Assembly (NCBI GenBank): GCA_944358445.1
Contig: CALVRC010000007.1
Location: forward strand, 1-64,000
From: an uncultured Bacilli bacterium
GTDB lineage: Bacteria > Bacillota_I > Bacilli_A > RF39 > UBA660
Direction: 5' to 3'
Length of the DNA stretch: 64,000 nt
Every line of letters starts with the position of its first letter. Position 1 is the first letter of the stretch. Of the stretch, positions 36,525 to 45,391 are shown in pieces. A program made the translations under genes and the position numbers. The notes beneath the pieces were generated by a model. The model worked only from the letters and a program-made list of their open reading frames with translations, had not been told where the DNA came from and did no database searches.

Positions 36525-37244
36525 TTATTCCTCCCTATATTTATTTAAAACTGTTTCAATTCCCTCAATCTTTATTTTACCACTATCGTCAAGTTTTTCA
36601 ACAGTATCTACCATTACAACTTTGTATTTTAAGAATAAATCTAATGTTTCTAAATTAAATTCATTACTATTTTCAGTTTCAGTATACTTATCGCTCAAAC
36701 CTTTAAATTCATCTAAAACGGCAAGAGTTGATTCTGCCACATTAGATAAAATAGGCGTGTTTTTAAGAATTGGTTCACGGTAAGTTGAATCTTTAATAAA
36801 TCCAACATCTAAAAAGTTTGGCATTGAAAGAATATATAAAACAAAAAATACAATAATATAGTTTTCAATCAAACCTACAATAGCGCCCAAAATCTTAGAA
36901 GGAAGTCCTAAAACAATAGTAAATTTTAAAAGCGTCTCCAAAATACCCGTTGCCATAAGTAAAGCCTTAAGTCCTATCATCAAAAGACTAAACACTAATA
37001 TAAAAGCAATAATCTCATATACTGCAATATTTAAAACAGTAACGCCTTTTATAATTCCTCCAAAACTAAAAAATGGACAAAAACTCATTAAAAACTCACT
37101 AATTGGATTTTTCAAAAAATAAGCAATAATTACAACTAAAATTACACCAACAAAATTAACTAAACTACTAGTAAAGCCTCGTTTAAAACCAACGACACCT
37201 CCAATTAATATAAAAATTATAATTAATAAATCTATAATATTCAT
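36525..37244 (-). CDS. cvpA: CvpA family membrane protein
   Basis: The 239 residues start IIDLLIIIFILIGGVVGFKRG and have four or five membrane helices, followed by a soluble tail of about 90 residues. This is the CvpA/colicin V production family (Bacillus YshB-like), whose molecular role is poorly defined. It is upstream of and cotranscribed with the thioredoxin gene. Two overlapping TATAAT boxes precede it. Confidence 0.8.
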   Translation of the reverse strand: MNIIDLLIIIFILIGGVVGFKRGFTSSLVNFVGVILVVIIAYFLKNPISEFLMSFCPFFSFGGIIKGVTVLNIAVYEIIAFILVFSLLMIGLKALLMATGILETLLKFTIVLGLPSKILGAIVGLIENYIIVFFVLYILSMPNFLDVGFIKDSTYREPILKNTPILSNVAESTLAVLDEFKGLSDKYTETENSNEFNLETLDLFLKYKVVMVDTVEKLDDSGKIKIEGIETVLNKYREE

Positions 37245-37300
37245 TTTTATTCACCCTATAATAATTATATTATATCTAAAAACAAAAAGTAAAGCATTTA

Positions 37301-37329
37301 TTGTGATGAAATAAGAAATATGTTAAAAT
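37301..37329 (+). promoter_or_regulatory. Promoter of rnhC with an ultra-short leader
   Basis: TTGTGA (37301-37306), 17 bases, TAAAAT (37324-37329). The transcript start would be at 37336, the first base of the AGGTGAT ribosome site of rnhC, only 10 bases before the ATG. Confidence 0.6.
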
Positions 37330-37345
37330 GTGTATAGGTGATAAA

Positions 37346-38302
37346 ATGAAAAAAGAACCCGTAAAAACAATTACATTAAAAGTAAGTAAAAATACAATGG
37401 AAAAAATGAACGAATACTTTGAAGAAAAAAAACGTATAAAAACACCACCATATGCTGTTTTTCAAGCTGATGAAGCAGATACTGTTGTTACTTTATATGA
37501 ATCAGGTAAAGCCGTTTTTCAAGGTATAAGTGCAGATATAGATGCAAACCTTTGGTCTCAAATGGAAAAAAATTTAAATCCAAGTAAAAAAATTGATATG
37601 AAAGTTGCTAGTAATGAGAAAAAAAAAGAAACTAAAAAAAATTCTAAGGTCTACTATGCAAACACTATTGGCTCAGATGAAGTTGGAACAGGAGATTACT
37701 TTGGACCTATTATTGTAACAGCCTCATATGTTACTAAAGAAAATATACCATTTTTAGAAAGTTTAGGCGTTAAAGATTCTAAAAAATTAACCGATGAACA
37801 AATTTTAAAAATAACTCCTCAAATTATTAAAAAAATTCCATACTATACGATGACTCTTTCCAACACTGAATATAACCAAAGACATAATAAATACAACATG
37901 AATGCCATGAAAGCTATTTTACACAATAAAGTTTTAATAGAAATGACAAAACAATACAAACAATATGATTATATAGTTGTTGATCAATTTGCTGAAAAAT
38001 ATGTTTATTATAATTATTTAAAACAAATGCCTAATGTTCAAAGAAATATTACTTTTATTACTAAAGCCGAAGACCAATGCTTATCCGTTGCTTGTTCAGC
38101 CATCATCAGTAGGTATATCTTTATTAAAGAAATTGATAAACTTTCTAAAAAATATAATTACACACTACCTAAAGGCGCTGGACCAATAGTCGATGAAGTC
38201 GGTGCTAAATTAGTAAAAGAACACGGCATTAATATTTTAAATGAAATAGCAAAAACCAATTTTAAAAACACTGAAAAAATCAAAGAATTAATCCAAAAAT
38301 AA
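37346..38302 (+). CDS. rnhC: Ribonuclease HIII
   Basis: The 318-residue protein (from ATG 37346, AGGTGATAAA upstream) has the N-terminal TBP-like substrate-binding domain (about 1-85) of RNase HIII, then the catalytic domain with IGSDEVGTGDYFGP, VKDSKKL and VVDQFAEKY. It removes RNA from RNA-DNA hybrids in low-GC Gram-positives. An in-frame ATG at 37328 overlaps the -10 box and is not used. Confidence 0.94.
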   Translation: MKKEPVKTITLKVSKNTMEKMNEYFEEKKRIKTPPYAVFQADEADTVVTLYESGKAVFQGISADIDANLWSQMEKNLNPSKKIDMKVASNEKKKETKKNSKVYYANTIGSDEVGTGDYFGPIIVTASYVTKENIPFLESLGVKDSKKLTDEQILKITPQIIKKIPYYTMTLSNTEYNQRHNKYNMNAMKAILHNKVLIEMTKQYKQYDYIVVDQFAEKYVYYNYLKQMPNVQRNITFITKAEDQCLSVACSAIISRYIFIKEIDKLSKKYNYTLPKGAGPIVDEVGAKLVKEHGINILNEIAKTNFKNTEKIKELIQK

Positions 38303-38337
38303 ATAGCCTAACATTAAAAGTTAGGCTATATTTTATA
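38303..38337. terminator. Bidirectional terminator
   Basis: ATAGCCTAAC and GTTAGGCTAT pair around a 7-base loop and end in TTTT. Located between rnhC and the sortase gene. Confidence 0.85.
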
Positions 38338-39007
38338 TAACTTTTCCAACGACAATCAATCTATTTTTCCATGAACCATTCGCACATGTACATAAAGAAA
38401 CTAATCTATCGTTTTCATTAATTTCAAAATTACTTTTAATAAGATTATTCTCCATTATCTTATCTATGTAATCATTAAAAACATCTAAAGTTTCAAAATT
38501 AATAGGTATTTTTTCTTTGGTTACATCTAATACATATACTCCAAAAATTTCTACTTCCATTTTTCTATCACTTACATAAATAGCATATTTTGAATGATTT
38601 TTATAAAAATCATCCGATTTATAATTTAATAAATCACTAAACATTGTACCATTATTAAAATTATGCCCATATATAATTGTATTTTGATCGTTAAATTCAT
38701 TATTTCTATAATCTATAAAAATAGATCCAATTTTATTACTATCACCATTAGGTAAATGTTTTAAATAATAATTATTATCTTCTCCCTGCATAATTGGATA
38801 AGATATATTAGTATTAGGAATTTCAATATACCCTATAGCTTCATCATACTCGTTTTTTAATTTGTCAATGTCAATTAAATTATTAGAAGGGAGAACATTT
38901 TTATAAAAGTTCTCCCCTTCTTGTTTGTCTAAATATTCTAAAGTAAATAAACTTAAAAATATTAGACAAATGATAAAACATAATACTACCAATACTTTTC
39001 TAAGCAC
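38333..39007 (-). CDS. srtB: Class B sortase
   Basis: The 224-residue membrane-anchored transpeptidase has an N-terminal helix (5-24) and the class B blocks GYIEIPNTNISYPIMQG, GSIFIDYRN and IIYGHNF (catalytic His), then SLCTCANGSWKNRLIVVG with the catalytic Cys and Arg. It starts at GTG (39007) and overlaps the adhesin gene by 8 bases, with no strong ribosome site, so it is coupled to the adhesin. Class B enzymes usually anchor NPQTN haem proteins or assemble pili. Here the only visible substrate has an LPxTG-like signal. Confidence 0.92.
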   Translation of the reverse strand: MLRKVLVVLCFIICLIFLSLFTLEYLDKQEGENFYKNVLPSNNLIDIDKLKNEYDEAIGYIEIPNTNISYPIMQGEDNNYYLKHLPNGDSNKIGSIFIDYRNNEFNDQNTIIYGHNFNNGTMFSDLLNYKSDDFYKNHSKYAIYVSDRKMEVEIFGVYVLDVTKEKIPINFETLDVFNDYIDKIMENNLIKSNFEINENDRLVSLCTCANGSWKNRLIVVGKVI

Positions 39008-42000
39008 GTACTTTTTTAACTAAACATATGCCAAGTATTCCAAAAGCTAAAGTTAAAATTCCATAAATGGAAGTATTATCACTACCACCAGTTTGTGGAA
39101 TATTAGATTTTTCATATTTCTTAAATATATCCTTATAATTCATAAATGAGGAAATATTTCCATCAAGTCCAATAATTCCATTACCATTAGTAATTTTAGT
39201 AGTATAACCGTCGCTATTAGCTTCAAGTTCAATAACCTCATAGCTTGCTCCTACAGGTAGTCCAGTAATAGTAATCGATTCACCATGCTTTAATCTAATT
39301 ATATCTCCAGATTTAATAGTTCCTGTTTTACTTCCAGTATAATTATATATACCTTCTAAAACATTACCATCTTTATCAAATAATATAACCTTAAAATTAA
39401 AGTATCTATCAGTCTCTCCACTATTACCACCGACCGTTTTATCAATCGTTAAACTTCCTTCATTTTTAGTATTAGTAAATACTACTTTATTTTCATCAAA
39501 ATCAATAGTACCTTTATCATTAGTTGCAGTTGTTTCATATCTATCACTATTAGCTTCTAATTCTATAACTTCATAATTAGTTTCTACTGGTAAACCATTA
39601 ATTATAATAGACTCTCCATGTTTTAATTTTACAGTATCTCCTGATTTAATGATACCTTTTTTAGAACCATTATAGAAAAACTCATTTTCTAAAGGATTTC
39701 CATTTTTATCAGTTAAAATAACTTTAAATGTAAATTCCTTATCTTTATCGCCCGCATTACCAGCCACAAATTTACTAATAGTCAAACTACTATCATCTAA
39801 AGTATTGGTAATTATCCAATTTTCCTCATCAATAGTAAAGGATTCATTATATTCATCTCGATAATGCTCTGGTACTGCTTCTTCTATTGTGTATTTATAA
39901 CGATTATGATTATCATCATATTTAACTAAACCTTCAAAAGAAGCCTGCCAATTATTACTACTACTCAAAGTAACTGATTTCTTTTGACCATTTTCTATAA
40001 CATATTCACCATTACGTTTCAAATATACTGTAATTGAATCTGGTCTTTTTGAATAATCATGATCTTCCCAAACTTTACTAATATTAATATCTAAAAATGA
40101 ATATTCATTACCAATTTCTACAGTTCCAATTTGCAATTGATCATATTTAGTTATTTCATAACCACCATCAACATAGTCTGGATAAGTTATATTATCATTG
40201 CCAGGAAATACAAAATAATATGGCACACTATTTATAATATAATCATTTAATGTTTCTGTTTCCACTAATTTATAAACACGGTCATAATTAAGACCTGTAA
40301 AATTAGCAAATCCATCTGAAGCTGTTGTTAAACTATTAACTAATGTTTCTTCACCAGTAAAATTAAATACCCCATCTTCTACTGTAAATTCTACTTCATA
40401 TAAATTAAATTTTACATTTGCAAGTGGTGCATTTGCATCTCCTTCTTTGTGTTTATAAACTCTAAGTGTTGCTGAATCGCTAGAAGATGATGCGTTACTT
40501 TCTAAAACCTCACCTTTAATAATCCATTCAGATTCAGTTTGATTTTCACCATATCCATCTAAATTAACTCTATTAAAGGCATTTTCATCATTAAGTTCAT
40601 CACCAGGAATTAAGGTTACAAGCGCTTGATATGTTATCGTTAAAGAAGTTTCATCTGGAACATTAATAATTAATACCCTATTTTCACTATCCCAAGTATA
40701 ACTATCACTATCTGCTGCTTCTCCATCAATGTTTAATGAACCTCTGACAAACTCAATTGCACTTCCCATTTGATCTTCTAATCTAAGTTTATTAGAAGTT
40801 GGTGAAATATCAGCTGCTCCTTCATTAACTTTAATTGTATATTCAACTAAAGGCGCTGTAGAAGTATTATAAACAGCAGTTTTACTTAATAAATTAGTAA
40901 CTTGCCCTGTGATAGAAGCTTCAACATCTGGATAAGTCTCATTATCAATTGTAATATTTGCTTTATTTGTATAAGTTTTTTGTTCACTAAATATATCGAT
41001 TAATCTAGTTTCGTAATAAATTGTCGCACTACCTTGATCTAGACTTGCCATATAATTATCCAAATTGAATATTAATTTATTATTATTTGGAATAACAGCA
41101 AGATCATAAGTATTATTATTAATAACAATCTTAGCAGAATTTTCAATGAATTCCATACCCTCTGGAATAACATCCGTAACAAAAGCATCCGTTACATTTT
41201 TAGGTAATCTGTCGATTGTAATTTCCCATCTAGCAATTCCAGTTTTACTAAAACTATCCTCAGATGTAGTTACTTTCTTTTGAATATAATTACTCTTCTT
41301 ATTGTAATTGTACTCAGCAGTATCTGACTTTTCCTCACCATTTACACTTACTGTCGCAGTATTTGTAAATTTTTGAGATTCGCTGTTATCAAATTCTGTT
41401 TGATAAGATATATCAAATATTTGTCCAGGATTAATTTTTCCAAAATCAATATTAAATCCATTATCAGTTATTTCAAGTTTATAATTTGTGGTTTCATCTA
41501 TTGTTTGGCCATTTACTTTAACTGAATCTTTTACTAAAGTAAGACCTGTACCTAAAACATCTTTAAAGATAGTATATTTTAAATTATTATCAATATTAGG
41601 AATAGTTACTCTTGTATTCCAATTAATAATGCCTTCTCTATCATCTGCACTAGAAACAGTTTTATCAATATTTACACCTGGAACAAGACCTACAGTAGCA
41701 TCTTTATCTACATGATCACTATCTCCAACATAAATAGTAGCTTTATTATATAACTGAGTAGCCCCAGTTGTTGTAGCTTTAGTTTTAAAAGTAATTCTAT
41801 AAGCTTTATTACCTGTAGAATCAGCAGTAAAAGTATAACCTTTTTCTAAATCAGAAACCGTTATTACTAACTCAGAATCATAATAGGTTGAACCATTATC
41901 ACTCTCTTCAACTTTGATGTTACCAGTAATTTCTTGATCGTCTGAAATAATATCCTCTAAAGTTACACCCTTTTCTCCAGGTTTTACAATGATAGTCCAT

Positions 42001-43100
42001 GTAACTGTATTATCACTAATGTTATAACTACCACTTTTACTTAAACTAGCTTTTTTAGTAGTAACTAATGCACTAGCTGAAATACCATTAGGTAATTCAT
42101 CGCTTTTAACACTAGCTGTATTTCTTAAATCATTATCAGTAGAGTTACTAATAAAACCTCCATCTAAAACATTAACTTGATAAGTTATAACTACCTCATC
42201 ACCTTTATTTAGTTTTTCTATTTCATAAACAAAATTTAATGATGAATTAATAGTAAGTTTAACTCCATCAGTCATTATAGAACCATTATTAGTAATTTTA
42301 AGTGAATTATTAATAAGTTCTAAATATTTACCCATTGTATCAGTAATCACTACATTTGTATTATCAGTTATAGATCTTACTACAACATTAAATTCATAAG
42401 TATCTGTATCAATTTTTGTAACTGATTTATTAATTCTTAAAGCACTAGTTGGATTAACATTAACTAAAATATGACCAACACCAGGTATATTTAAGTCAAT
42501 AATTCCTCCATCACCACTGTTATAAGAACTTTCGGTAATTTTACCTGATACATTTAATGCCCCTACAATATTACTTAATTTTACAAAGTTCTCATCAGTA
42601 TACTGAATCATTACTTCATTATTAGTTATGGTATAAACACCAACAGTTTGACCACTTTCATTTCTAACTGGTCCATTTTGCACATTTGTAAATTCAAAAC
42701 CTTTAGGTAATTGATATGTGAAAACATCATCTGTTGTCCACCTTTCAGTATTAGGCAAAGACCATTCTAAATGAACGTCAATCGCATCTCCATAATTAAC
42801 AGTTATATTTTCATCAAGTTCTTGACCATTAATGGCAAAATAACTATTTTCAGGAATTAGATAATCTGCTAAATCATGGTTTACTTCACGAGCAAATTGT
42901 GAAGTCATTAAGTTTTGTGTGCTAATCTGGTTGTTATTAAAATTTGTGCTAATCTGGTTGCCATTAAGAGCTGTACTAATACCGCTCTCATTTGAAGTCA
43001 TCTTTAAATCAGAGTTTTGATTAATACCTCCATTTAAAAAACAACTGACAAAAAGCACTAGTATAAAACATGCCACCCCTAGACAGTTTTTAAACCTCAT
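39000..43100 (-). CDS. Large wall-anchored adhesin with IPQTGG sorting signal
   Basis: The 1366-residue surface protein begins with a signal peptide (1-25) and a short repeated N-terminal segment with NQIST (three variants). A long series of beta-sandwich domains follows (about 90-880, collagen-adhesin/isopeptide type with NTATVxV-like strand ends), then SpaA/Cna-B domains (about 890-1115) and two DUF7601-like repeats (about 1120-1310, each with SLTI, FxFKVIL and KHGESI). The C-terminus is NIPQTGGSDN, a hydrophobic helix and a basic KKVRA tail, the sorting signal. It precedes srtB, its likely enzyme. AGGAGAGT precedes the ATG. Confidence 0.92.
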   Translation of the reverse strand: MRFKNCLGVACFILVLFVSCFLNGGINQNSDLKMTSNESGISTALNGNQISTNFNNNQISTQNLMTSQFAREVNHDLADYLIPENSYFAINGQELDENITVNYGDAIDVHLEWSLPNTERWTTDDVFTYQLPKGFEFTNVQNGPVRNESGQTVGVYTITNNEVMIQYTDENFVKLSNIVGALNVSGKITESSYNSGDGGIIDLNIPGVGHILVNVNPTSALRINKSVTKIDTDTYEFNVVVRSITDNTNVVITDTMGKYLELINNSLKITNNGSIMTDGVKLTINSSLNFVYEIEKLNKGDEVVITYQVNVLDGGFISNSTDNDLRNTASVKSDELPNGISASALVTTKKASLSKSGSYNISDNTVTWTIIVKPGEKGVTLEDIISDDQEITGNIKVEESDNGSTYYDSELVITVSDLEKGYTFTADSTGNKAYRITFKTKATTTGATQLYNKATIYVGDSDHVDKDATVGLVPGVNIDKTVSSADDREGIINWNTRVTIPNIDNNLKYTIFKDVLGTGLTLVKDSVKVNGQTIDETTNYKLEITDNGFNIDFGKINPGQIFDISYQTEFDNSESQKFTNTATVSVNGEEKSDTAEYNYNKKSNYIQKKVTTSEDSFSKTGIARWEITIDRLPKNVTDAFVTDVIPEGMEFIENSAKIVINNNTYDLAVIPNNNKLIFNLDNYMASLDQGSATIYYETRLIDIFSEQKTYTNKANITIDNETYPDVEASITGQVTNLLSKTAVYNTSTAPLVEYTIKVNEGAADISPTSNKLRLEDQMGSAIEFVRGSLNIDGEAADSDSYTWDSENRVLIINVPDETSLTITYQALVTLIPGDELNDENAFNRVNLDGYGENQTESEWIIKGEVLESNASSSSDSATLRVYKHKEGDANAPLANVKFNLYEVEFTVEDGVFNFTGEETLVNSLTTASDGFANFTGLNYDRVYKLVETETLNDYIINSVPYYFVFPGNDNITYPDYVDGGYEITKYDQLQIGTVEIGNEYSFLDINISKVWEDHDYSKRPDSITVYLKRNGEYVIENGQKKSVTLSSSNNWQASFEGLVKYDDNHNRYKYTIEEAVPEHYRDEYNESFTIDEENWIITNTLDDSSLTISKFVAGNAGDKDKEFTFKVILTDKNGNPLENEFFYNGSKKGIIKSGDTVKLKHGESIIINGLPVETNYEVIELEANSDRYETTATNDKGTIDFDENKVVFTNTKNEGSLTIDKTVGGNSGETDRYFNFKVILFDKDGNVLEGIYNYTGSKTGTIKSGDIIRLKHGESITITGLPVGASYEVIELEANSDGYTTKITNGNGIIGLDGNISSFMNYKDIFKKYEKSNIPQTGGSDNTSIYGILTLAFGILGICLVKKVRA

Positions 43101-43128
43101 ACTCTCCTCACTTTCTGTCGTGCCACTT

Positions 43129-43137
43129 ATTATATCA
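43129..43137 (-). promoter_or_regulatory. Extended -10 promoter of the adhesin-sortase operon
   Basis: On the minus strand TGA-TATAAT (43137-43129) makes an extended -10. No convincing -35 is seen. It lies about 30 bases before the adhesin ATG, so the operon is independent of the RNA gene upstream. Confidence 0.5.
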
Positions 43138-43354
43138 CAAATATGGCAATCAACCTACATAAAATTGTAAAAAATTTAACTTTTTTCATATTTTTAATGA
43201 TAAATATTAAAAATATAAACTTCTATTTAAATAATATAAAAATAATAGATCTATCATCTCTATATTATATGTGTAAAATAAATTAAATTTAACCATGCAA
43301 AACAAATGTTTAAATTTACTTAAAAAATATTTTAATAAAGCAAATTCCTAGTAT
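43138..43354. other. AT-rich spacer without gene
   Basis: Between the adhesin promoter and the RNA gene terminator I see no open frame with a ribosome site and no clear structure, only A/T runs. Confidence 0.5.
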
Positions 43355-43390
43355 GCAAAAAAGTCCTTTGAAAAAATTCAAAGGACTTTT
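43355..43390 (-). terminator. Terminator of the structured RNA gene
   Basis: AAGTCCTTTG and CAAAGGACTT pair perfectly (10 bp) with an 8-base loop, followed on the minus strand by a T-run. Confidence 0.85.
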
Positions 43391-43401
43391 ATATAAGCAA
43401 A

Positions 43402-43568
43402 GTCCAAAAGAGAAACCTTAACGAATTAAAAACCTGATCTCCCAGGTGGGCATCACATCATCAGCTTTAGGATCCTTTAATAAAATAAAGTATTCTACAC
43501 CACCAACGAATTAGATTCCCAATCGTTATACTTAGTAGGTTTTTCATAGCGGTATTCTTCTTTTAGAC
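43402..43568 (-). ncRNA. Stand-alone structured RNA, possibly 6S RNA
   Basis: On the minus strand GUCUAAAAGA (43568-43559) pairs fully with UCUUUUGGAC (43411-43402), closing a rod of about 167 bases. The start falls exactly seven bases after the -10. Inside, GAAAAACCU pairs with AGGUUUC, UAACGA with UCGUUA, then a large central bubble contains a small hairpin (CCUG...CAGG), and GGUGG/CCACC starts an apical arm. A long rod with closing stem, central bubble and 3'-side hairpin is the form of 6S RNA, and in Bacillus 6S-1 RNA lies near aspS, as here. I cannot align it, so the identity is tentative. The RNA gene itself is well supported. Confidence 0.6.
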
Positions 43569-43574
43569 AATTAA

Positions 43575-43603
43575 ATTATATCATATATATTTTAGTTTGA
43601 CTA
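43575..43603 (-). promoter_or_regulatory. Promoter of the structured RNA gene
   Basis: Minus strand: TAGTCA (43598-43603), 17 bases, TATAAT (43575-43580). Confidence 0.65.
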
Positions 43604-43635
43604 GTATCTTTACAAAAGTTAACAATATTTACCAT

Positions 43636-44434
43636 TTAGTATTTATCCAAAAAATTATACATTTTACCATCTTCAAAGTATGTTATAGCCTTATCTAATT
43701 TAACATTACTTAAAGATTTAAATATATTTCTATCTGCATCTACATAATATTCTTTCAAAGTTCTAACTAATTTTTTCATTTCATTTCGTTTTCCAATATT
43801 CTTTTTAGTAACACTACACGCACAATCTATAAATGAAAGTTCATTGTACTTAGCCCATTTTTTTATATCATCTTCTCGAACTAAATATAAAGGCCTAATA
43901 AGCTCCATACCCTCAAAATTATCACTCTTAAGTTTTGGCATCATTCCCGCATACATACCATTATATATTAAATTCATTAAAATAGTTTCTAAAACATCAT
44001 CAAAATGATGACCTAATGCTATTTTATTACACCCAAGTTCCTTAGCATAATTATACAAATATCCTCTTCGCATTTTAGCACATAAATAACAAGGATTTTT
44101 TTTCTTTACTAATAATTTTAAAAATAGGGCTTTCAAATATATGAGCATTTATATTCAAAATTTTTAAATTATCCTTAATTTTATCTAAAACCTCATCAGT
44201 ATACCCTGGATTCATGATAACATATTCTAAATCAAATTTAATCTTTCCATGTTTTTGAAGTTCTTCTAAACATTTAGCAAGCAAAAAAGAATCTTTACCA
44301 CCACTTATACAAACAGCTATCTTATCATTTTCACCAATCAAATCATAATTACTAACTGCTTTAACAAAATTATGCCATATAGATGGTCTAAATTTTTTAA
44401 TAATACTTCTTTCTACTTCTTGATATTTTTCCAT
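43636..44434 (-). pseudogene. TtcA-like tRNA thiolation PP-loop protein, frameshifted
   Basis: Two overlapping frames make one protein of about 265 residues. The first carries the PP-loop ISGGKDSFLLAK, and ends early at 44075. The second resumes at the cysteine motif PCYLCAKMRRG, then GHHFDDVLETILMNL and the terminal Cys pair region. Removing one A from the A8 run at 44097-44104 (minus-strand GAAAAAAAATCC) restores a continuous frame reading KEKNPCYLCA. TtcA thiolates cytidine 32 in tRNA with a [4Fe-4S] cluster. The break may be an assembly error, a real mutation, or be bypassed by slippage. It starts two bases after the stop of the AAA+ gene upstream. Confidence 0.75.
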
Positions 44435-44436
44435 AT

Positions 44437-45375
44437 CTATAATTTTAATAAAGAATTCTCTTTATAAACCTTAATCTTCCTTTTACTATCTATTCTAGAT
44501 ACATCTCTAACGGCATCATCTAAATCATGTAAACCAACTAAACTCTCACTGATATGTCCAGCCACTGAATTTATAAATTGCGGTGATGAAATATATTCTT
44601 CGCATAAATCATCACTATATGTTTGTAATTCTGATACTGGAGAACTTAAGGCTTTTTTAATATCCTCAAAACCAATCGCATCCATAAAAATTTTTTTATT
44701 AAATACTTTACTGCACTCTGGAGATAAAAAAGTCTTTTTTAATGCTTCCCTATATTGATCATAAAACATATTACTATCTACTTCTTCATCAGTAACTCCA
44801 CCATAAACATCTATTATATTGCTAATTACTTCACTAACTTCATCACTACTACATACCGAAGGATAAATTGCTTTATCTATATCATCAATTGTATATATAG
44901 GATTTGAAGTAAAACAATCTTCTAAACCATTATTATCAATCTCACCAATAAACATAGTACTTTTAACATCAATAACATGATTATTATAAGTAAAAGAACC
45001 AGCAGTAATTATAGAATTTAAAGTAGAAAAACCTCCATATAGAAAAACATCTTTCATATCATGAATCAAAACAATTCCTTGACATCCTTTTTGATTATTT
45101 TCAGCAAACAATCCCATAAAAGCATTATATAAAACCATAGGTTCTACTCCTTGTGGAGTAAAAAAACCTGACATTCCAACTACAGGTATACCCATTTTAC
45201 GAGCAGTTAATTCTACCATTGTAGTTTTTCCACTACCTAGTTCACCTATCAATAAAGCATTTTTAGGTCTATTTAATTTTCTATTTCTAGCTATAGTCCA
45301 AACAAGATCTTTTAAAGCCTTATCTTGATTACATAGCAAATCTCTCAATTCATTATATAATTCTTTTGTTTCCAT
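44437..45375 (-). CDS. ClpX-like AAA+ protein with altered Walker B, second of a pair
   Basis: The 312-residue protein has an AAA+ core: NQDKALKDLVWTI, Walker A GELGSGKT (44-51), a Walker B-like IVLIHDM (101-107) with His-Asp where ClpX has Asp-Glu, and a C-terminal helical subdomain ending GLHDLDDAV where ClpX has the sensor-2 GAR. Arginine-finger and sensor-2 Arg are not evident. Nucleotide binding is likely but hydrolysis may be slow or absent. It has no zinc-binding N-domain and no tripeptide loop for ClpP. CGGAGG precedes the ATG. It is a tandem paralogue of the next gene. Function unknown. Confidence 0.65.
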   Translation of the reverse strand: METKELYNELRDLLCNQDKALKDLVWTIARNRKLNRPKNALLIGELGSGKTTMVELTARKMGIPVVGMSGFFTPQGVEPMVLYNAFMGLFAENNQKGCQGIVLIHDMKDVFLYGGFSTLNSIITAGSFTYNNHVIDVKSTMFIGEIDNNGLEDCFTSNPIYTIDDIDKAIYPSVCSSDEVSEVISNIIDVYGGVTDEEVDSNMFYDQYREALKKTFLSPECSKVFNKKIFMDAIGFEDIKKALSSPVSELQTYSDDLCEEYISSPQFINSVAGHISESLVGLHDLDDAVRDVSRIDSKRKIKVYKENSLLKL

Positions 45376-45391
45376 AAATACCTCCGCGATT

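Noticed and set aside
42900-43000. NQIST repeats of the adhesin as a phase-variable tract
   Set aside because: Three diverged copies in frame with no homopolymer or perfect short tandem repeat.
43355-43568. Riboswitch controlling the adhesin operon
   Set aside because: The RNA ends in its own strong terminator, lies more than 250 bases from the adhesin start, and the adhesin has its own extended -10 promoter.
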